A stretch of 64,000 nt of DNA from DASPRG01 sp963796125 (GCA_963796125.1 CAWCKM010000047.1:108592-172591), one strand, 5' to 3'; shown: positions 47,900-57,679, numbered from the stretch's first letter. Numbers and translations are program-made. Notes: generated by a model not told the origin, from the letters alone.

Positions 47900-48609
47900 T
47901 TAAGAACAATGCTCAAATATTCCTGTCCCTATTCTTACCATTGTTGCTCCTTCTTCTATGGCAATCTCGAAATCATGGGTCATACCCATAGAGAGTTCCG
48001 GCAACTGGTAACCAAATTGTTTTGCGTTGTCCCTTAGCTCCCTTAATTCCCTGAAATAAGGTCTTGCCATTTCAGGATTATCAAAGAAGGGGGGCATAGT
48101 CATCAACCCCTCGAGCTTCAGATTTTTCATCTTTTTTACTGCATCAAGTACATCCATCAGGCCTTTCTTTGAGATACCGTGCTTTGTCTCTTCTTCTGAA
48201 AGTTTTACCTGTACGAGCACTCTCTGGATCTTTCCAGCCTTTCCAGCATGTTTATCGATCTCTTCCGCAAGTTCTGATGAGTCGAGGGAATGGATGAGGT
48301 CGAAAAGCTGCACAGCAATTTTTGCTTTATTTTTCTGGAGGTGTCCGATGAGATGCCACTCGATATCGGCGTGAAGTGTAAAGATTTGAGATTTGAGAGT
48401 TTGAGATCTTTTTTTATTGCTTCCTGGACTCTGCTTTCTCCGAAATTCCTCAGACCCCAATCGATCGCCTCTTTTATCCTCTCTGTGTCTACAGTCTTTG
48501 TAACAGCAATGAGTTTAATGTCCTCAGGATTTCTTTCCATCCTCATGGCAGCGTGAGTAATTTTCCTGTAGATGTTCTTGATATTTTCACAAAGCCCATT
48601 ATCTTTCAT
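47900..48609 (-). CDS. PLP-homeostasis protein (YggS/PLPBP), frameshifted
   Basis: Start at ATG 48609 (MKDNGLCENIKNIYRKI). PLP lysine in KLIAVTKTVD, then NFGESRVQEA and, after a frame change near 48385, EWHLIGHLQKNKAK, LVQVKLSEEETKHG, GLMTMPPFF and LSMGMTHDFEIAIEEGATMVRIGTGIF. About 235 residues joined. Next to proC as in many bacteria. Upstream in-frame codons come from a family B repeat and are excluded. Confidence 0.88.
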
Positions 48610-48671
48610 ATTTGTAATCAAAAACTTCTCCTCGAACTCTCCTTCGAGGTTCAATAATAATTTTGTTACGT

Positions 48672-48752
48672 TGTCATTCCCGCTTGTCGGGAATCCTTCT
48701 TCCAATTCAGGAAGAAAGAAAGATTCCGGACAAGCCGGAATGACAGATTCGA
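48672..48752. repeat. Family B long hairpin
   Basis: TGTCATTCCCGCTTGTCGGGAATCC pairs with GATTCCGGACAAGCCGGAATGACA; the centre CTTCCAATTCAGGAAG is also palindromic. Lies upstream of the YggS gene. Confidence 0.8.
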
Positions 48753-48860
48753 TACTTCGTAGCTCTGCTGCAGAATACTTCAATATCCATTATCATAGTC
48801 AATTAGAAACATGTAAAGCAGTATTATAGTATCACAGGGTCTTGACCATGTCATCAAATT

Positions 48861-48990
48861 GAAAGGATTCAAGGGTTCGAGCGATCGATAGAGTATCAGA
48901 GCATCCGAGTGTCACAGTGTCAGAGTCCATGAATCTTTGAAACTTTGACTCTTTGACGCTTTAGTATAGACCCCTTGGCCCCTCGAATCC
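48861..48990. repeat. Family C repeat, copy 3
   Basis: It reads AAAGGATTCAAGGGTTCGAG, then CCATGAATCTTTGAAACTTT and GACTCTTTGACGCTTTAGTA, and ends CCCCTTGGCCCCTCGAATCC. Same order and strand as 15918 and 17926. Confidence 0.85.
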
Positions 48991-50626
48991 TCAAATTACA
49001 GAGAGTGCCTCTTGATATTCTGTCCAGAGGTTTTCTTTTCTTACCCCGATATCGATAAAATCCCAGGGAAGGATTTCACTGAATTCTTTTTCCCTGAAGA
49101 TATAAAATTCCTCTTTGATTCCTGCAGTTGCTGCTGCTTTTCTCCAATCCTTGCACTCAGGCGTCTTCTCGATTACCTTTGATAATCTTCTGTCTCCCTG
49201 GGAGAATAATCCCTGCATATAGGCATATTTTGGCACATCATGGAATACGTTGACGCCTTTAAAGGGGAGCAGGCCATTTTTAATCATCTTTAATCTTTCT
49301 TTTACCTCTGCAGGCTTCTCCATTGGATGCCACTGGAAGGGTGTAAAGGGTTTAGGAACAAAGGTGCTGATGCTCAGGGTGAGATTACCTTTTGGGATTA
49401 TATTTTTTATCTTTTTAACAAGATTTACTATTCCGGTGATATCCTCTCTTGTTTCTGTTGGCAGGCCAACCATAAAATATAGTCTTAGTGTTGCGATACC
49501 TTCAGACAAGATGAGATCTGCTGTCCGGAGGATATCTTCCTCTGTTATCTTTTTATTAATGACCCTTCGCAATCGTTCCGTGCCTGCCTCTGGTGCAATG
49601 GAAATGCTCTTATGGCCTTTGAGTAAGCCTACCAGTTCAGCACTCTTTGGACTTGCCCTGAGGGAGGTAATCGAGAAATCAACTTCCGGCATTTTAAGAA
49701 CCTCCTTTATGCCGGGATAATCCGAAAGGGAAGGTCCTATGATGCCTATTCTTTTCGTTTTCGAAAGGGCTGTGGCAATCTCCTTTTCAAGCGCCTGAAG
49801 TGCTTTTTTCCGAAACGGATTATAGATATGACCAGCCACACAGAACCTGCATGACCAGGGGCATCCCCTCATCGCCTCTATGAGGTACATGGAAGAAAAT
49901 TCTGTTTCTGGCGTGATAATGGAAGTTTCGATGTCTGATTCTGTAATGTCTTTCAGGTAACGCCTTTTGACAATTTCCGGGGTTCCTTCAGATGAGTATC
50001 TTCCTGATATCTTACCCTCATTGTCGTAAGAAACACTGTATAACTGGGGTATGTAGAGACCTTCTATGGTTATAGACCTTTTTAAGATGTCGGTTCTTTC
50101 TGTCTGAATACCTGTAAGCATCAAGAAATTCAGGCAGCAGCTCTTCTGCTTCTCCCGTGAAGACGATATCAAAAAAGTCAGCAACAGGTTCAGGATTAAA
50201 AAGTGCACAGACACCACCCAACATGATGAAGGGGTGGGTAGAATTCCTCTCAGAGCTTCTGAGGGGAATCCGGGATAACTTGAATATCTTTACAATATTC
50301 GGATAATCATTTTCAAAAGAAACAGAGAAGGCAATGATATCAAAACGACTGAGAGTTCTTTTTGATTCCAGTGCAAAGAGCTCAGTATCAGTCCTGAGGA
50401 ATTCCTCCATATCTTCATCATCTGGAAGGAAAACCCGTTCGCACAGCACATCATCCATTTTGTTCAGAAGGCCGTAAATTCCCTGAAAACCAAGGTTTGA
50501 CATCCCGACATGGTATGTATTGGGATAAACAAGGGCAATGTTTATCTTTCCACCAGGGTCTTTGTAGACAGTTCCCTGTTCTTTTGACAGCACAGAGTCT
50601 ATTTTTTCTTTGAGTTTCCAGCTCAT
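48991..50626 (-). CDS. B12-binding-type radical SAM protein (frameshifted)
   Basis: The N-terminal half contains YKDPGGKINIALVYPNTYHVGMSNLGFQ and IMLGGVCALFNPEPVADFFD, a cobalamin-binding-like region. After a frame change near 50115 the radical SAM core follows: AMRGCPWSCRFCVAGH (CxxxCxxC), SIAPEAGTERLRRVINK, LYFMVGLPTET. Joined length is about 535 residues. It resembles the uncharacterised radical SAM family often followed by a DUF2344 protein; no DUF2344 gene is seen here. Substrate unknown. Confidence 0.82.
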
Positions 50627-50888
50627 GTCATTACCGGGAAATTATCATGCAATCTCAATACATGATAACACAGCACATGGAGTGCCATATCTTGTCTCTG
50701 TAAAGACCTTCGCTCATCCCGAACTTGAGGCAGCCGACTCTCCGCAGGTTCGTTCCATTCTTCAGAATGTCAAAGATTAAGGGAATGGTGAAGTCCTGGC
50801 GTCGAAGTTCGGATGACTAAAGACGCAATACGACATGATGATTTCATCGGTATTTTCATTTGAACCCTTTTCACGTTATACTAAAAAC

Positions 50889-51057
50889 ATGAAGTGCAAG
50901 AAATGCGGAAGCAAAATAAAGCTCGTTTTTTCCTGAAGAGGGGTTATCTCTATACTGCATGAATTGCAGTAAAACATATACTGTAAATGAGTATATAGAA
51001 GAGATGGATAACGAGACATGGGAACGGATATCCTCCCGCCCCTGCGACAGGGTTTAG
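50889..51057 (+). CDS. Dual-CxxC small protein (homopolymer frameshift)
   Basis: Too short for standard calling. MKCKKCGSKIKLVF, then one T too many in a run of six (50924-50935 region), then PEEGLSLYCMNCSKTYTVNEYIEEMDNETWERISSRPCDRV, ending TAG 51055. The two CxxC pairs and the ETWE...CDRV tail match the dual-CxxC small protein family, in which some members use selenocysteine; here all four positions are cysteine. A zinc or redox role is likely. Confidence 0.65.
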
Positions 51058-51114
51058 GTTTCTGTAAAACCAGCCAGTCTCATGTGTTTTAAGATAAAGG
51101 AAACGTAAAGATTC

Positions 51115-52129
51115 ATGTTGCCGCGTAAAGATCAGTTCAGTGGATGTCTTATCGGTCAATGCCTCGGTGATGCGACCGGTTATGTTGTAGAAGGCTTTTC
51201 CCCTGAGGCCTGCAAGACGGTATGTTGAAGACTTCCTGAAGACGGAAAGGGTCGGAGAGTTCGGCCATTTTCCCATGCCATTTGGACAATATTCAGATGA
51301 TTCACAACTTGCCCGTGAACTTCTCCTGAGTTATGTAAACTGCAAAAGATTCGATCCCCAGAATTATGCAGAACGAATTAAAACTATTTTTCTGGAGAGG
51401 AAAATTGTTGGGTATGGTGAGGCTACCTGGGATGCTGCCGTAAGACTTGTCAATGGTACTTCCTGGGAAGAAGCAGGAACACCTGCACCTTCAGCAGGTA
51501 ACGGCAGCGCAATGCGCGCTGCTCCAATTGGCCTCATCTTTTTCGATGATGCAGAACTTCTCATTCAGTCAGCCCATGATCAGGGGCGTATCACTCATAA
51601 GGACCCAAGATGTTCAGCAGGGGCAGTTGCAATCGGTGGTGCTGTTGCCCTGGCCCTTCAGGACAAAACGATAAATCCTGACGCTTTTATCTCTACCCTT
51701 GTTAAATGGTCAGATAGCATTGAACCTGCCTTTGCCTCTGAACTGGAAAAGCTGAAAGAGTGGTTATCTCTGCCGCCTGAAAAGGCTGTTACCTATATCT
51801 CCAGAGCCGGAATTGATGCTGATTATTCTTTTGAGGATGACTGGGAGGGGATTACGCCATTCGTTATTAGCAGTGTACTGTGGAGCCTCTATTCTTTTCT
51901 CAGGACGCCTGATGACTACTGGGAAACCATTTGCACTGCTATCGTAGCAGGTGGTGATGTTGATACAACAGCAGCAATGGCAGGGGCGATAAGCGGTGCA
52001 TATCTTGGGCTTGATGCAATCCCTTCAGAACTTGCACATCGTTTAACTGACCAGGGGAAATGGGGGTTCGATGAGCTTGTAGAGTTGGCTAATCAGTGCT
52101 ATGAGATAAAGATGCAGAATATCCAATGA
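51115..52129 (+). CDS. ADP-ribosylglycohydrolase family protein (frameshifted)
   Basis: The first frame (ATG 51115) encodes DQFSGCLIGQCLGDATGYVVEGFS; after one extra base near 51220 it continues YVEDFLKTERVGEFGHFPMPFGQYSDDSQLAREL. The SDDS motif binds magnesium; the C-terminal motif GGDVDTTAAMAGAISGAYLG supplies the other ligands. About 338 residues. It removes ADP-ribose from proteins (DraG/ARH3-like); the target is unknown. It overlaps the next gene by ATGA. Confidence 0.85.
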
Positions 52130-52536
52130 AGCTTCTGCTTTTCTATGCCCATAAGTGGTGGTTTAAGACAGCCTCAAAAAGCCTTCCTGAGGTGCCGGAT
52201 ATTCAAATGGAAGATTCCATAGAAAATACTGTGGTGGTTTTTTATCATGCTGAGAAGGAGGATGAAGAGAAAGGGAAGGGTGTTCTTGAAAAGTTAATTA
52301 AGAACATTAAATGGCTTGCAGGTAAGTTCGGAACAAAAAATGTTGTTATCCATTCCTTCAATCATCTTTCCTCAAGCAAGGCATCTCCTGAATTTTCAGA
52401 ACAGTTAATAAATCAGGCAACTGAAAGACTCCAGAATACAGGTTATACAGTAATGTGTACACCTTTTGGGTATTTCAATGAGTTCATAATCCACGTCGGC
52501 GGCGAAAGCCTTGCAAAGGTGTTCAAGGAGTTCTAA
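52126..52536 (+). CDS. Free-standing threonyl-tRNA synthetase editing domain-like protein
   Basis: 136 residues resembling the archaeal ThrRS N-terminal editing domain: MKLLLFYAHKWWFKTASKSLP, ENTVVVFYHAEKEDE, NVVIHSFNHLSSSKASPEFS and CTPFGYFNEFIIHVGGESLAKVF. The domain hydrolyses Ser-tRNA(Thr) in archaea and shares the D-aminoacyl-tRNA deacylase fold. No ThrRS gene is adjacent. Its partner here is unknown. Confidence 0.78.
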   Translation: MKLLLFYAHKWWFKTASKSLPEVPDIQMEDSIENTVVVFYHAEKEDEEKGKGVLEKLIKNIKWLAGKFGTKNVVIHSFNHLSSSKASPEFSEQLINQATERLQNTGYTVMCTPFGYFNEFIIHVGGESLAKVFKEF

Positions 52537-52540
52537 ACCT

Positions 52541-53176
52541 GTGGAACTAATCCCAAAAGAAATAGAAAAATATGTTGCTGAGCATACGAGTCCTGTCTCT
52601 TCCCTTCTTGAGGAATTAGAAAGGGAAACCTATGAGAAAACATCGATACCACAGATGCTTTCAGGAAGGGTAGAGGACAGACTTCTACAGATGCTTATTC
52701 GTGTATCAGGAGCAGAGAGGGTAGTTGAGATCGGGACATTTACCGGTTATTCGTCCCTCATGATGGCAGAGGCGTTACCGGAAGACGGAGAATTAATCAC
52801 TTTGGAAATCTGTAAGAAATATGCAGAGATTGCGATGCGTTATTTTAAGAGAAGCCCTTATTCAGACAGGATTAAACTGATACTTGGTCCCGCGCTAAAT
52901 TCTTTGAAACAGATTCCGAATGAAAGCATAGATTTTGTCTTTATAGATGCTGACAAGAAATCTTACACTCTCTACTATAAGGAGAGTCTCCGTATCCTCC
53001 GAAAAGGAAGGCTTATTGCTGTAGATAATACTCTATGGAGTGGCAGGGTTCTTTCACCTCAGGATGCTGATAGTAAAGCAATTGCACTATTTAATGAAAT
53101 AGTAAGAAAAGATGAGAGTGTAGAAAAGGTTATGTTAACTATAAGGGATGGGCTGTTTCTCATAAGGAAGAAATAG
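52541..53176 (+). CDS. O-methyltransferase (class I, CCoAOMT-like)
   Basis: About 211 residues from GTG 52541, which overlaps nothing and fits the family N-terminus. SAM motif VVEIGTFTGYSSLMMAEALP, the acidic LEICKKYAEIA, VFIDADKKSYTLYYKE (metal-site DADK) and AVDNTLWSGRV. A cation-dependent small-molecule O-methyltransferase. An ATG at 52511 would add ten residues overlapping the preceding gene. Confidence 0.88.
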   Translation: MELIPKEIEKYVAEHTSPVSSLLEELERETYEKTSIPQMLSGRVEDRLLQMLIRVSGAERVVEIGTFTGYSSLMMAEALPEDGELITLEICKKYAEIAMRYFKRSPYSDRIKLILGPALNSLKQIPNESIDFVFIDADKKSYTLYYKESLRILRKGRLIAVDNTLWSGRVLSPQDADSKAIALFNEIVRKDESVEKVMLTIRDGLFLIRKK

Positions 53177-53215
53177 AAAAAGTTCTACTTTTTAATTCCA
53201 CTAAAGTCCACAATG

Positions 53216-53596
53216 TCATTTTACAGAATTCCGTTTCTTTTTAGCGTTGTCTATTTTGATAATGACTTCTCCTAAATCTGCGGGCTTTATAATATACTCG
53301 GAAGCCCCGCTCTTCATTACTTCCTCTACGATACGGGTATCTGCGTAACCTGTCATCATAATCACCTCTATAGAGGAATCTATCTGTTTAATAAATTTAA
53401 GAATCTCAATACCATCCATTCCTGGCATCATAAAGTCAAGCAATACAACATCAGGTGAGTCGTTTCGAACTGCAGCAAGGGCATCTTCAACTTGAGATAC
53501 AACTTTTACATCATAATGCTTCAACCGTAATCTTTCCGCCAGTGCAAATCCGAATGCTACTTCATCATCCACGAGAAGTACTTTAGCCTGTGACAA
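53216..53596 (-). CDS. Response regulator, receiver only
   Basis: 126 residues, CheY-like: LLVDDEVAFG, phospho-acceptor Asp in VVLLDFMMPGMDG, MMTGYAD and YIIKPADL (conserved Lys). No output domain. It lies 11 bases after the histidine kinase gene and is its likely partner. Confidence 0.92.
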   Translation of the reverse strand: MSQAKVLLVDDEVAFGFALAERLRLKHYDVKVVSQVEDALAAVRNDSPDVVLLDFMMPGMDGIEILKFIKQIDSSIEVIMMTGYADTRIVEEVMKSGASEYIIKPADLGEVIIKIDNAKKKRNSVK

Positions 53597-53607
53597 AATA
53601 ACCTTCC

Positions 53608-55857
53608 TTAATGAAATTCAGCTTTTTGCGGTATTTCAACAATAAAAGTTGTTCCATTACCATCTTTGCTTTCGACAAGAATTGTTCCTCCCATTTTTTG
53701 CATAATCCCATATGAAATGGAAAGCCCGAGACCTGTTCCTTTCCCTTTTTCTTTCGTTGTAAAAAACGGTTCAAAAATATGTTTGATTATGTCTTCAGGA
53801 ATTCCATGTCCGTTATCTCTGACTGATACCCGAATAGCATTCTCATCTTTGATATCTGTAAAAATTTCGATGAGGCCGCCCTTTTCGACTGCGTCAACAG
53901 CGTTGTTGATAATATTCAGAAGTACTTGCTTAAGCTGTCCTTTATCACTTACGACGCTTGGAAGATCCTCTTTTAGATTCAGTTTTAAATGGATATTCCT
54001 GTACAAAATCTCTTTTTCAAGGAATCCTATAACTTCCCTCACTGCATCATTCACATCAATGACAGCATAGGATATATCTGTCCGCCTCGCAAATCCTAAG
54101 AGACGGTGAGTAATTGTACGACACCGGTTTATATTTTCAAATATCACATCAAGTGTGCCAAGAAACTTTTCTTTATTCTGCTCTATATTTTCAGAAAGCT
54201 CTAAAAGATCTTTCATCAACCCTGCGTTTTCGTTAATGACAGCGAGGGGATTGTTGATTTCATGTGCAACACCAGCGGCAAGTCGACCGATTGCCTCCAT
54301 TTTGTGTGCCTGAAGGAGTAACTGTTCAGATTCTCGTAGTGCATCTTCTGCTCGCTTGCGTTTTGTAATATCTCGAAAACTCCACACCCTGCCAACGACA
54401 GAATTTCCAAGCTTTTGTGGCTGTGAAAATCGCTCAAATATCCTTTCGTCTTTAAATTCTACCATGTCAAAACTTTCTGTCTCATCGCTCGCATATAATT
54501 CTAAAACTTTTGTAAGGAATGTCTCTGGATCTTTCAATTGTCCTAAAACAAAGTCTATGACCTTTCTGTCATCCTTTGATGCGATAACAGATTCTGGGAT
54601 ATGCCACATTTGCAAAAACTTCTGATTAAAACTTGTAATCTTTCCTTCTCTGTCTACAACGATAATACCATCGGCGGTTGACTCAAGTGTTGCACTGAGA
54701 AGGGAAAGAGTATTTCTCAGTTTTTCCTCTGCCTGTTTGCGTATCGTAATATCACGATTACTTGCTCGCACTCCTAAAAACTCTCCTTGGTTACCAGTGA
54801 CCGGCTGGCAGACATGTTCCATCCAGCTCATCTTGCCGTCTTTCCTCGTGATGCGAAACATAATACTTTGCGGACTCAGCACTTTAATGGCATCATGACG
54901 ATGTTTATCTAAGATGCTGTGATCTTCCGGAATAATAATTTCAAAGATAAGATTTGGATTATCGATAAAGTCCTTTGGCGTGAAGCCGGTAATGCGCTCA
55001 CATGAGGGAGACACGTAACGTAGTTTTCCGTCAGGGGTTTCCCAGTACTCCCAATCATAGGTAAAATCTGATACTGTACGATAGCGCAACTCCGCTTCCC
55101 GAAGCTCTTCTTCTACCCTTTTTCGTTCCACTATTTCGGTCCATAATTTTTCATTCAGCATTCTTAGTTCGGTCGTTCGCTCTTCTACCCGGTGCTCCAG
55201 TTTATCATGGGCTTTTTGTAATGCTGCTTCGGCTTGCTTGCGGTTACCAATTTCTTTGGATATACTCATAATCATCTTGTTTGTCACTCTTTTTAGTGAT
55301 TCTAATAACTCCATGTGTGACTCCCCGGATACCCTGGCATACAGGTCTCCGGCTGAAACCTTATGCAATACATCAAAATGCTCGGCAAGACCTATGGCAA
55401 ACTCATGAGAAAGTTCAACAATTTCCTTGATGTTCTGTGCAGTTAAATTAACCAGATGTTTCAGCTTATTAATCAATTCAATGTTTGAAACCTCAGGTAT
55501 TCTCACTAAAGGGTCTCCGGAAGAAATACTTTTCAAAGCCTCGAAAACCTCGGATAAGCCTACGGCCAGCTCTATGCTGATATTTTCCAGTTCCCTGTCT
55601 CTGTCTTCAACAATCTGTTTGTATTCCTTTAACTGTGCACCAAAAACCGCACAGGTATCTCTCATGCTGGGGGTGTCCAGATTCATCTTAAAGGGCTCAC
55701 AATCAATGCACATTTCCATCTTATCTATAAACTTGCCCTGGATTTCATCCCGGCAATGGGTACCTGAAAAAAGCCAGCAGTTGAGGTTTCGTGATTGATG
55801 TGCCGGGCATTCTTTCTTGTTACACTGAAAAACTTCCCAGCATTTTATTTTTTTCAT
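53608..55857 (-). CDS. Hybrid-sensing histidine kinase with N-terminal two-CW domain and PAS domains
   Basis: 749 residues. The N-terminus is a Cys/Trp-rich domain (KCWEVFQCNKKECPAH ... CWLFSGTHCRD ... CIDCEPF), known as a two-CW domain and possibly metal-binding. It is followed by two HAMP-like segments (SSGDPLVRIPEV, SAGDLYARVSG), a coiled coil, PAS domains around residues 265-385 and 395-510, the His in RLAAGVAHEINNPLAVI, and a HATPase (NAVDAVEKG, DNGHGIP, GTGLGLSIS). No membrane helix: cytoplasmic. Signal unknown; the cysteines suggest redox or metal. Confidence 0.9.
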   Translation of the reverse strand: MKKIKCWEVFQCNKKECPAHQSRNLNCWLFSGTHCRDEIQGKFIDKMEMCIDCEPFKMNLDTPSMRDTCAVFGAQLKEYKQIVEDRDRELENISIELAVGLSEVFEALKSISSGDPLVRIPEVSNIELINKLKHLVNLTAQNIKEIVELSHEFAIGLAEHFDVLHKVSAGDLYARVSGESHMELLESLKRVTNKMIMSISKEIGNRKQAEAALQKAHDKLEHRVEERTTELRMLNEKLWTEIVERKRVEEELREAELRYRTVSDFTYDWEYWETPDGKLRYVSPSCERITGFTPKDFIDNPNLIFEIIIPEDHSILDKHRHDAIKVLSPQSIMFRITRKDGKMSWMEHVCQPVTGNQGEFLGVRASNRDITIRKQAEEKLRNTLSLLSATLESTADGIIVVDREGKITSFNQKFLQMWHIPESVIASKDDRKVIDFVLGQLKDPETFLTKVLELYASDETESFDMVEFKDERIFERFSQPQKLGNSVVGRVWSFRDITKRKRAEDALRESEQLLLQAHKMEAIGRLAAGVAHEINNPLAVINENAGLMKDLLELSENIEQNKEKFLGTLDVIFENINRCRTITHRLLGFARRTDISYAVIDVNDAVREVIGFLEKEILYRNIHLKLNLKEDLPSVVSDKGQLKQVLLNIINNAVDAVEKGGLIEIFTDIKDENAIRVSVRDNGHGIPEDIIKHIFEPFFTTKEKGKGTGLGLSISYGIMQKMGGTILVESKDGNGTTFIVEIPQKAEFH

Positions 55858-56539
55858 TTATTTATCTCACAGAATGCTTTCATTCTCTCTATTGTTCCTC
55901 TCATTGACAAAAAAGATGTTGCTGTCCACAATGTCAAATGTATAGTATTACTTGCTTTTTATAAAAAATAAACGGTTTTCTTTCATAATCCATTATTGCC
56001 AATTCGTAACGTGTATTTAAAATTAATATCTTCTTTTTTATTCTAACACCTTATAGGTTGCTCTATCCAAACAGTAGAAGGCCAGGTGAATCGTAAGCCT
56101 CTGGAAGAAGATGATTGGAAAGCCGTATACGGGAAAACCGTCTGTCCGTTTGACGAGGGGGAACTGGAGAAAGGGCTTTAGGTCACTACGCCAGTTCTCT
56201 ACTCTACTGACAGAGAGAGAAAAGGCATGTTCCCTTCGGGGTGAAAGATGCATGTGCCGCATTAGTAGTATAGAAGCAACAATACTTCCTGTTATAAACA
56301 CCTCAAAGAATAGTCAAAATGATGCAGATTATAAACAAAAATCAATAGACAAATTACACTGGTCACTAATACTTTATTTGTGCATTTTTTAATTTGTCTA
56401 ATCTGTGACTTTACACCTAATATAATTCTTGTCGAGTAGCCCCATTATTGATTTCATTTTGATGTATATGAGCAAAGTTATTGACATAAAGCATATTTTC
56501 CTGATAATAGTAGAGGCACAATTCAACAGGGGATAAAGA
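55858..56539. other. Spacer of 682 bases
   Basis: AT-rich. It holds the group II intron relic at 56105-56215 and the promoter region of the PilZ gene. The short open frame running through it is not conserved-looking. Nothing else is recognised. Confidence 0.5.
56105..56215 (+). ncRNA. Group II intron 3'-end relic (domains V-VI)
   Basis: AAGCCGTATACGG-GAAA-ACCGTCTGTCC at about 56121-56155 is close to the catalytic domain V consensus (AGC triad, GAAA tetraloop, two-base bulge). It is followed by GACGAGGGGGAACTGGAGAAAGGGC...GCCAGTTCTC, the hairpin expected of domain VI and the 3' end. One base of the 3' strand seems missing. No reverse transcriptase frame precedes it, so only the tail remains. 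Confidence 0.65.
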
Positions 56540-56860
56540 ATGACACCATGGAGGATTTTTAAGACAAGATTCTCGAGTGTCCGGACAGCAAATTTGGAGA
56601 AAAGACTCAGTAAGAGAGAGGGGCTTATTGAACTCGTTCAATATATTCCCTATCCCCTTACCTCTGATAAATTCCTCGCAGGACTAATGCAGAACTTCAA
56701 CAGCGCTGGATTATGTATGATTACCAGTGTCCCGCTGGAGAAGGGTCAGGAGATACTGCTAAAGGGTAGCATTGCGCCTAATGCAAGAACTGCTGTAGTC
56801 CGCTGGCATCAACAAATAGCTAATAGTGCTTTCAAGATTGGTTTGCAGTTCAAACAGTAA
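56540..56860 (+). CDS. PilZ-domain-like protein
   Basis: 106 residues. NFNSAGLCMITSVPLEKGQEILLKG and ARTAVVRWHQQIANSAFKIGLQF follow the beta-barrel pattern of PilZ, including the D/N-xSxxG-like element (NFNSAGLC) and the W..G.QF end. The N-terminal RxxxR c-di-GMP motif is not clear; RLSKREGL is the nearest candidate. It may bind c-di-GMP or only protein partners. Confidence 0.6.
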   Translation: MTPWRIFKTRFSSVRTANLEKRLSKREGLIELVQYIPYPLTSDKFLAGLMQNFNSAGLCMITSVPLEKGQEILLKGSIAPNARTAVVRWHQQIANSAFKIGLQFKQ

Positions 56861-56956
56861 AAATTATAGTTTCTTTAAATAGGAGATGATACAGACGGCG
56901 ATGACGAAAATTTGATAAATTTACACCCTGCGGTCTCTGCCGCAGTTCCTTATTTC

Positions 56957-56985
56957 TGTCATTCTGGCTTGTCCAGAATCTTTCT
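56957..56985. repeat. Family B repeat, short
   Basis: CTGTCATTCTGGCTTGTCCAGAATC with arms ATTCTGG/CCAGAAT. Confidence 0.65.
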
Positions 56986-57039
56986 TTCTCTCGATAATTT
57001 TCATTTGCGTCATGTTGTCGGAAATGCACAGTAGTAGAG

Positions 57040-57573
57040 ATGATAAATAAAGGTATAAATAGAAGCAACCTATGCCAGGTAGCAATCATCTTATTCGTTA
57101 TGATTGTGCTGCAAGTCGGAACTCAAGCCGATGAATTTATAGTGCCAAAACCACCGTACTCAGTGGAACAATTACGGGTATGGCACAAGAGTATGGAACC
57201 ATGGCCTTGGCTCTGTCAGTCAGAACAACAAGTGAATTTAAGAAATGAAAAAGATTATGAACTTCTTATGGCGATCAGTGGCTATGCACGGGGCTGCACA
57301 TTTGTAATATTTTCCAAAAATAATGGCCTGTGGTCGCAAATGTCAGATGAGATAGAACAGGCCCATCATCCAATACATATATTAGAAACGAAAAGAGACG
57401 GATGGCATGATTTTGAAACATACATTCCAGCATGGGGTAGCGGTGGCGCTGAGGTGTGGGTTTTCACCTATACTTGGAACGGAAATAAATATATACTCAA
57501 AAATCAGAGAGCCGGCAAATGGTGCGAGCAAGAGTCATTTAAGACAAACAAGCAATTATGTCCGAACCGCTAA
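57040..57573 (+). CDS. Exported protein of unknown function
   Basis: 177 residues, signal peptide around VAIILFVMIVLQVGTQADE. Mature part rich in tryptophan, with four or five cysteines. No family recognised. Its stop codon begins a folded GC-rich segment that resembles an integron attC site. Confidence 0.5.
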   Translation: MINKGINRSNLCQVAIILFVMIVLQVGTQADEFIVPKPPYSVEQLRVWHKSMEPWPWLCQSEQQVNLRNEKDYELLMAISGYARGCTFVIFSKNNGLWSQMSDEIEQAHHPIHILETKRDGWHDFETYIPAWGSGGAEVWVFTYTWNGNKYILKNQRAGKWCEQESFKTNKQLCPNR

Positions 57574-57655
57574 CAAATGGCTCGACCAGATGGCGAATAG
57601 GCTCGGCGTCTTTTGCAGCGGCGGTCGCCGCCACTGGTCAGCCGTCTGGGATTGG
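57567..57655. other. attC-like inverted element (tentative)
   Basis: CCGCTAACAAATGGCTCGACCAG at the stop codon pairs with CCACTGGTCAGCC at 57630-57643 through GGCT(c)GACCAG/CTGGTCAGCC, with an extra base on one arm. A perfect inner GCGGCGG/CCGCC hairpin is also present. A stop codon at a TAAC core, imperfect arms and an extrahelical base are attC traits, but the right-hand GTTRRRY core is poor (GTCTGGG) and no integrase is seen. Confidence 0.25.
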
Positions 57656-57679
57656 CGCATTTCGCGTTCAGTTTCTGAG

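Noticed and set aside
50924..50940. Selenocysteine TGA in the dual-CxxC gene
   Set aside because: The TGA after KLVFS does not fall in a CxxC position, and removing one T gives a complete all-cysteine protein.
56111..56392. 93-codon frame at the group II intron relic
   Set aside because: It translates the structured RNA region; the match to domain V explains the sequence better.
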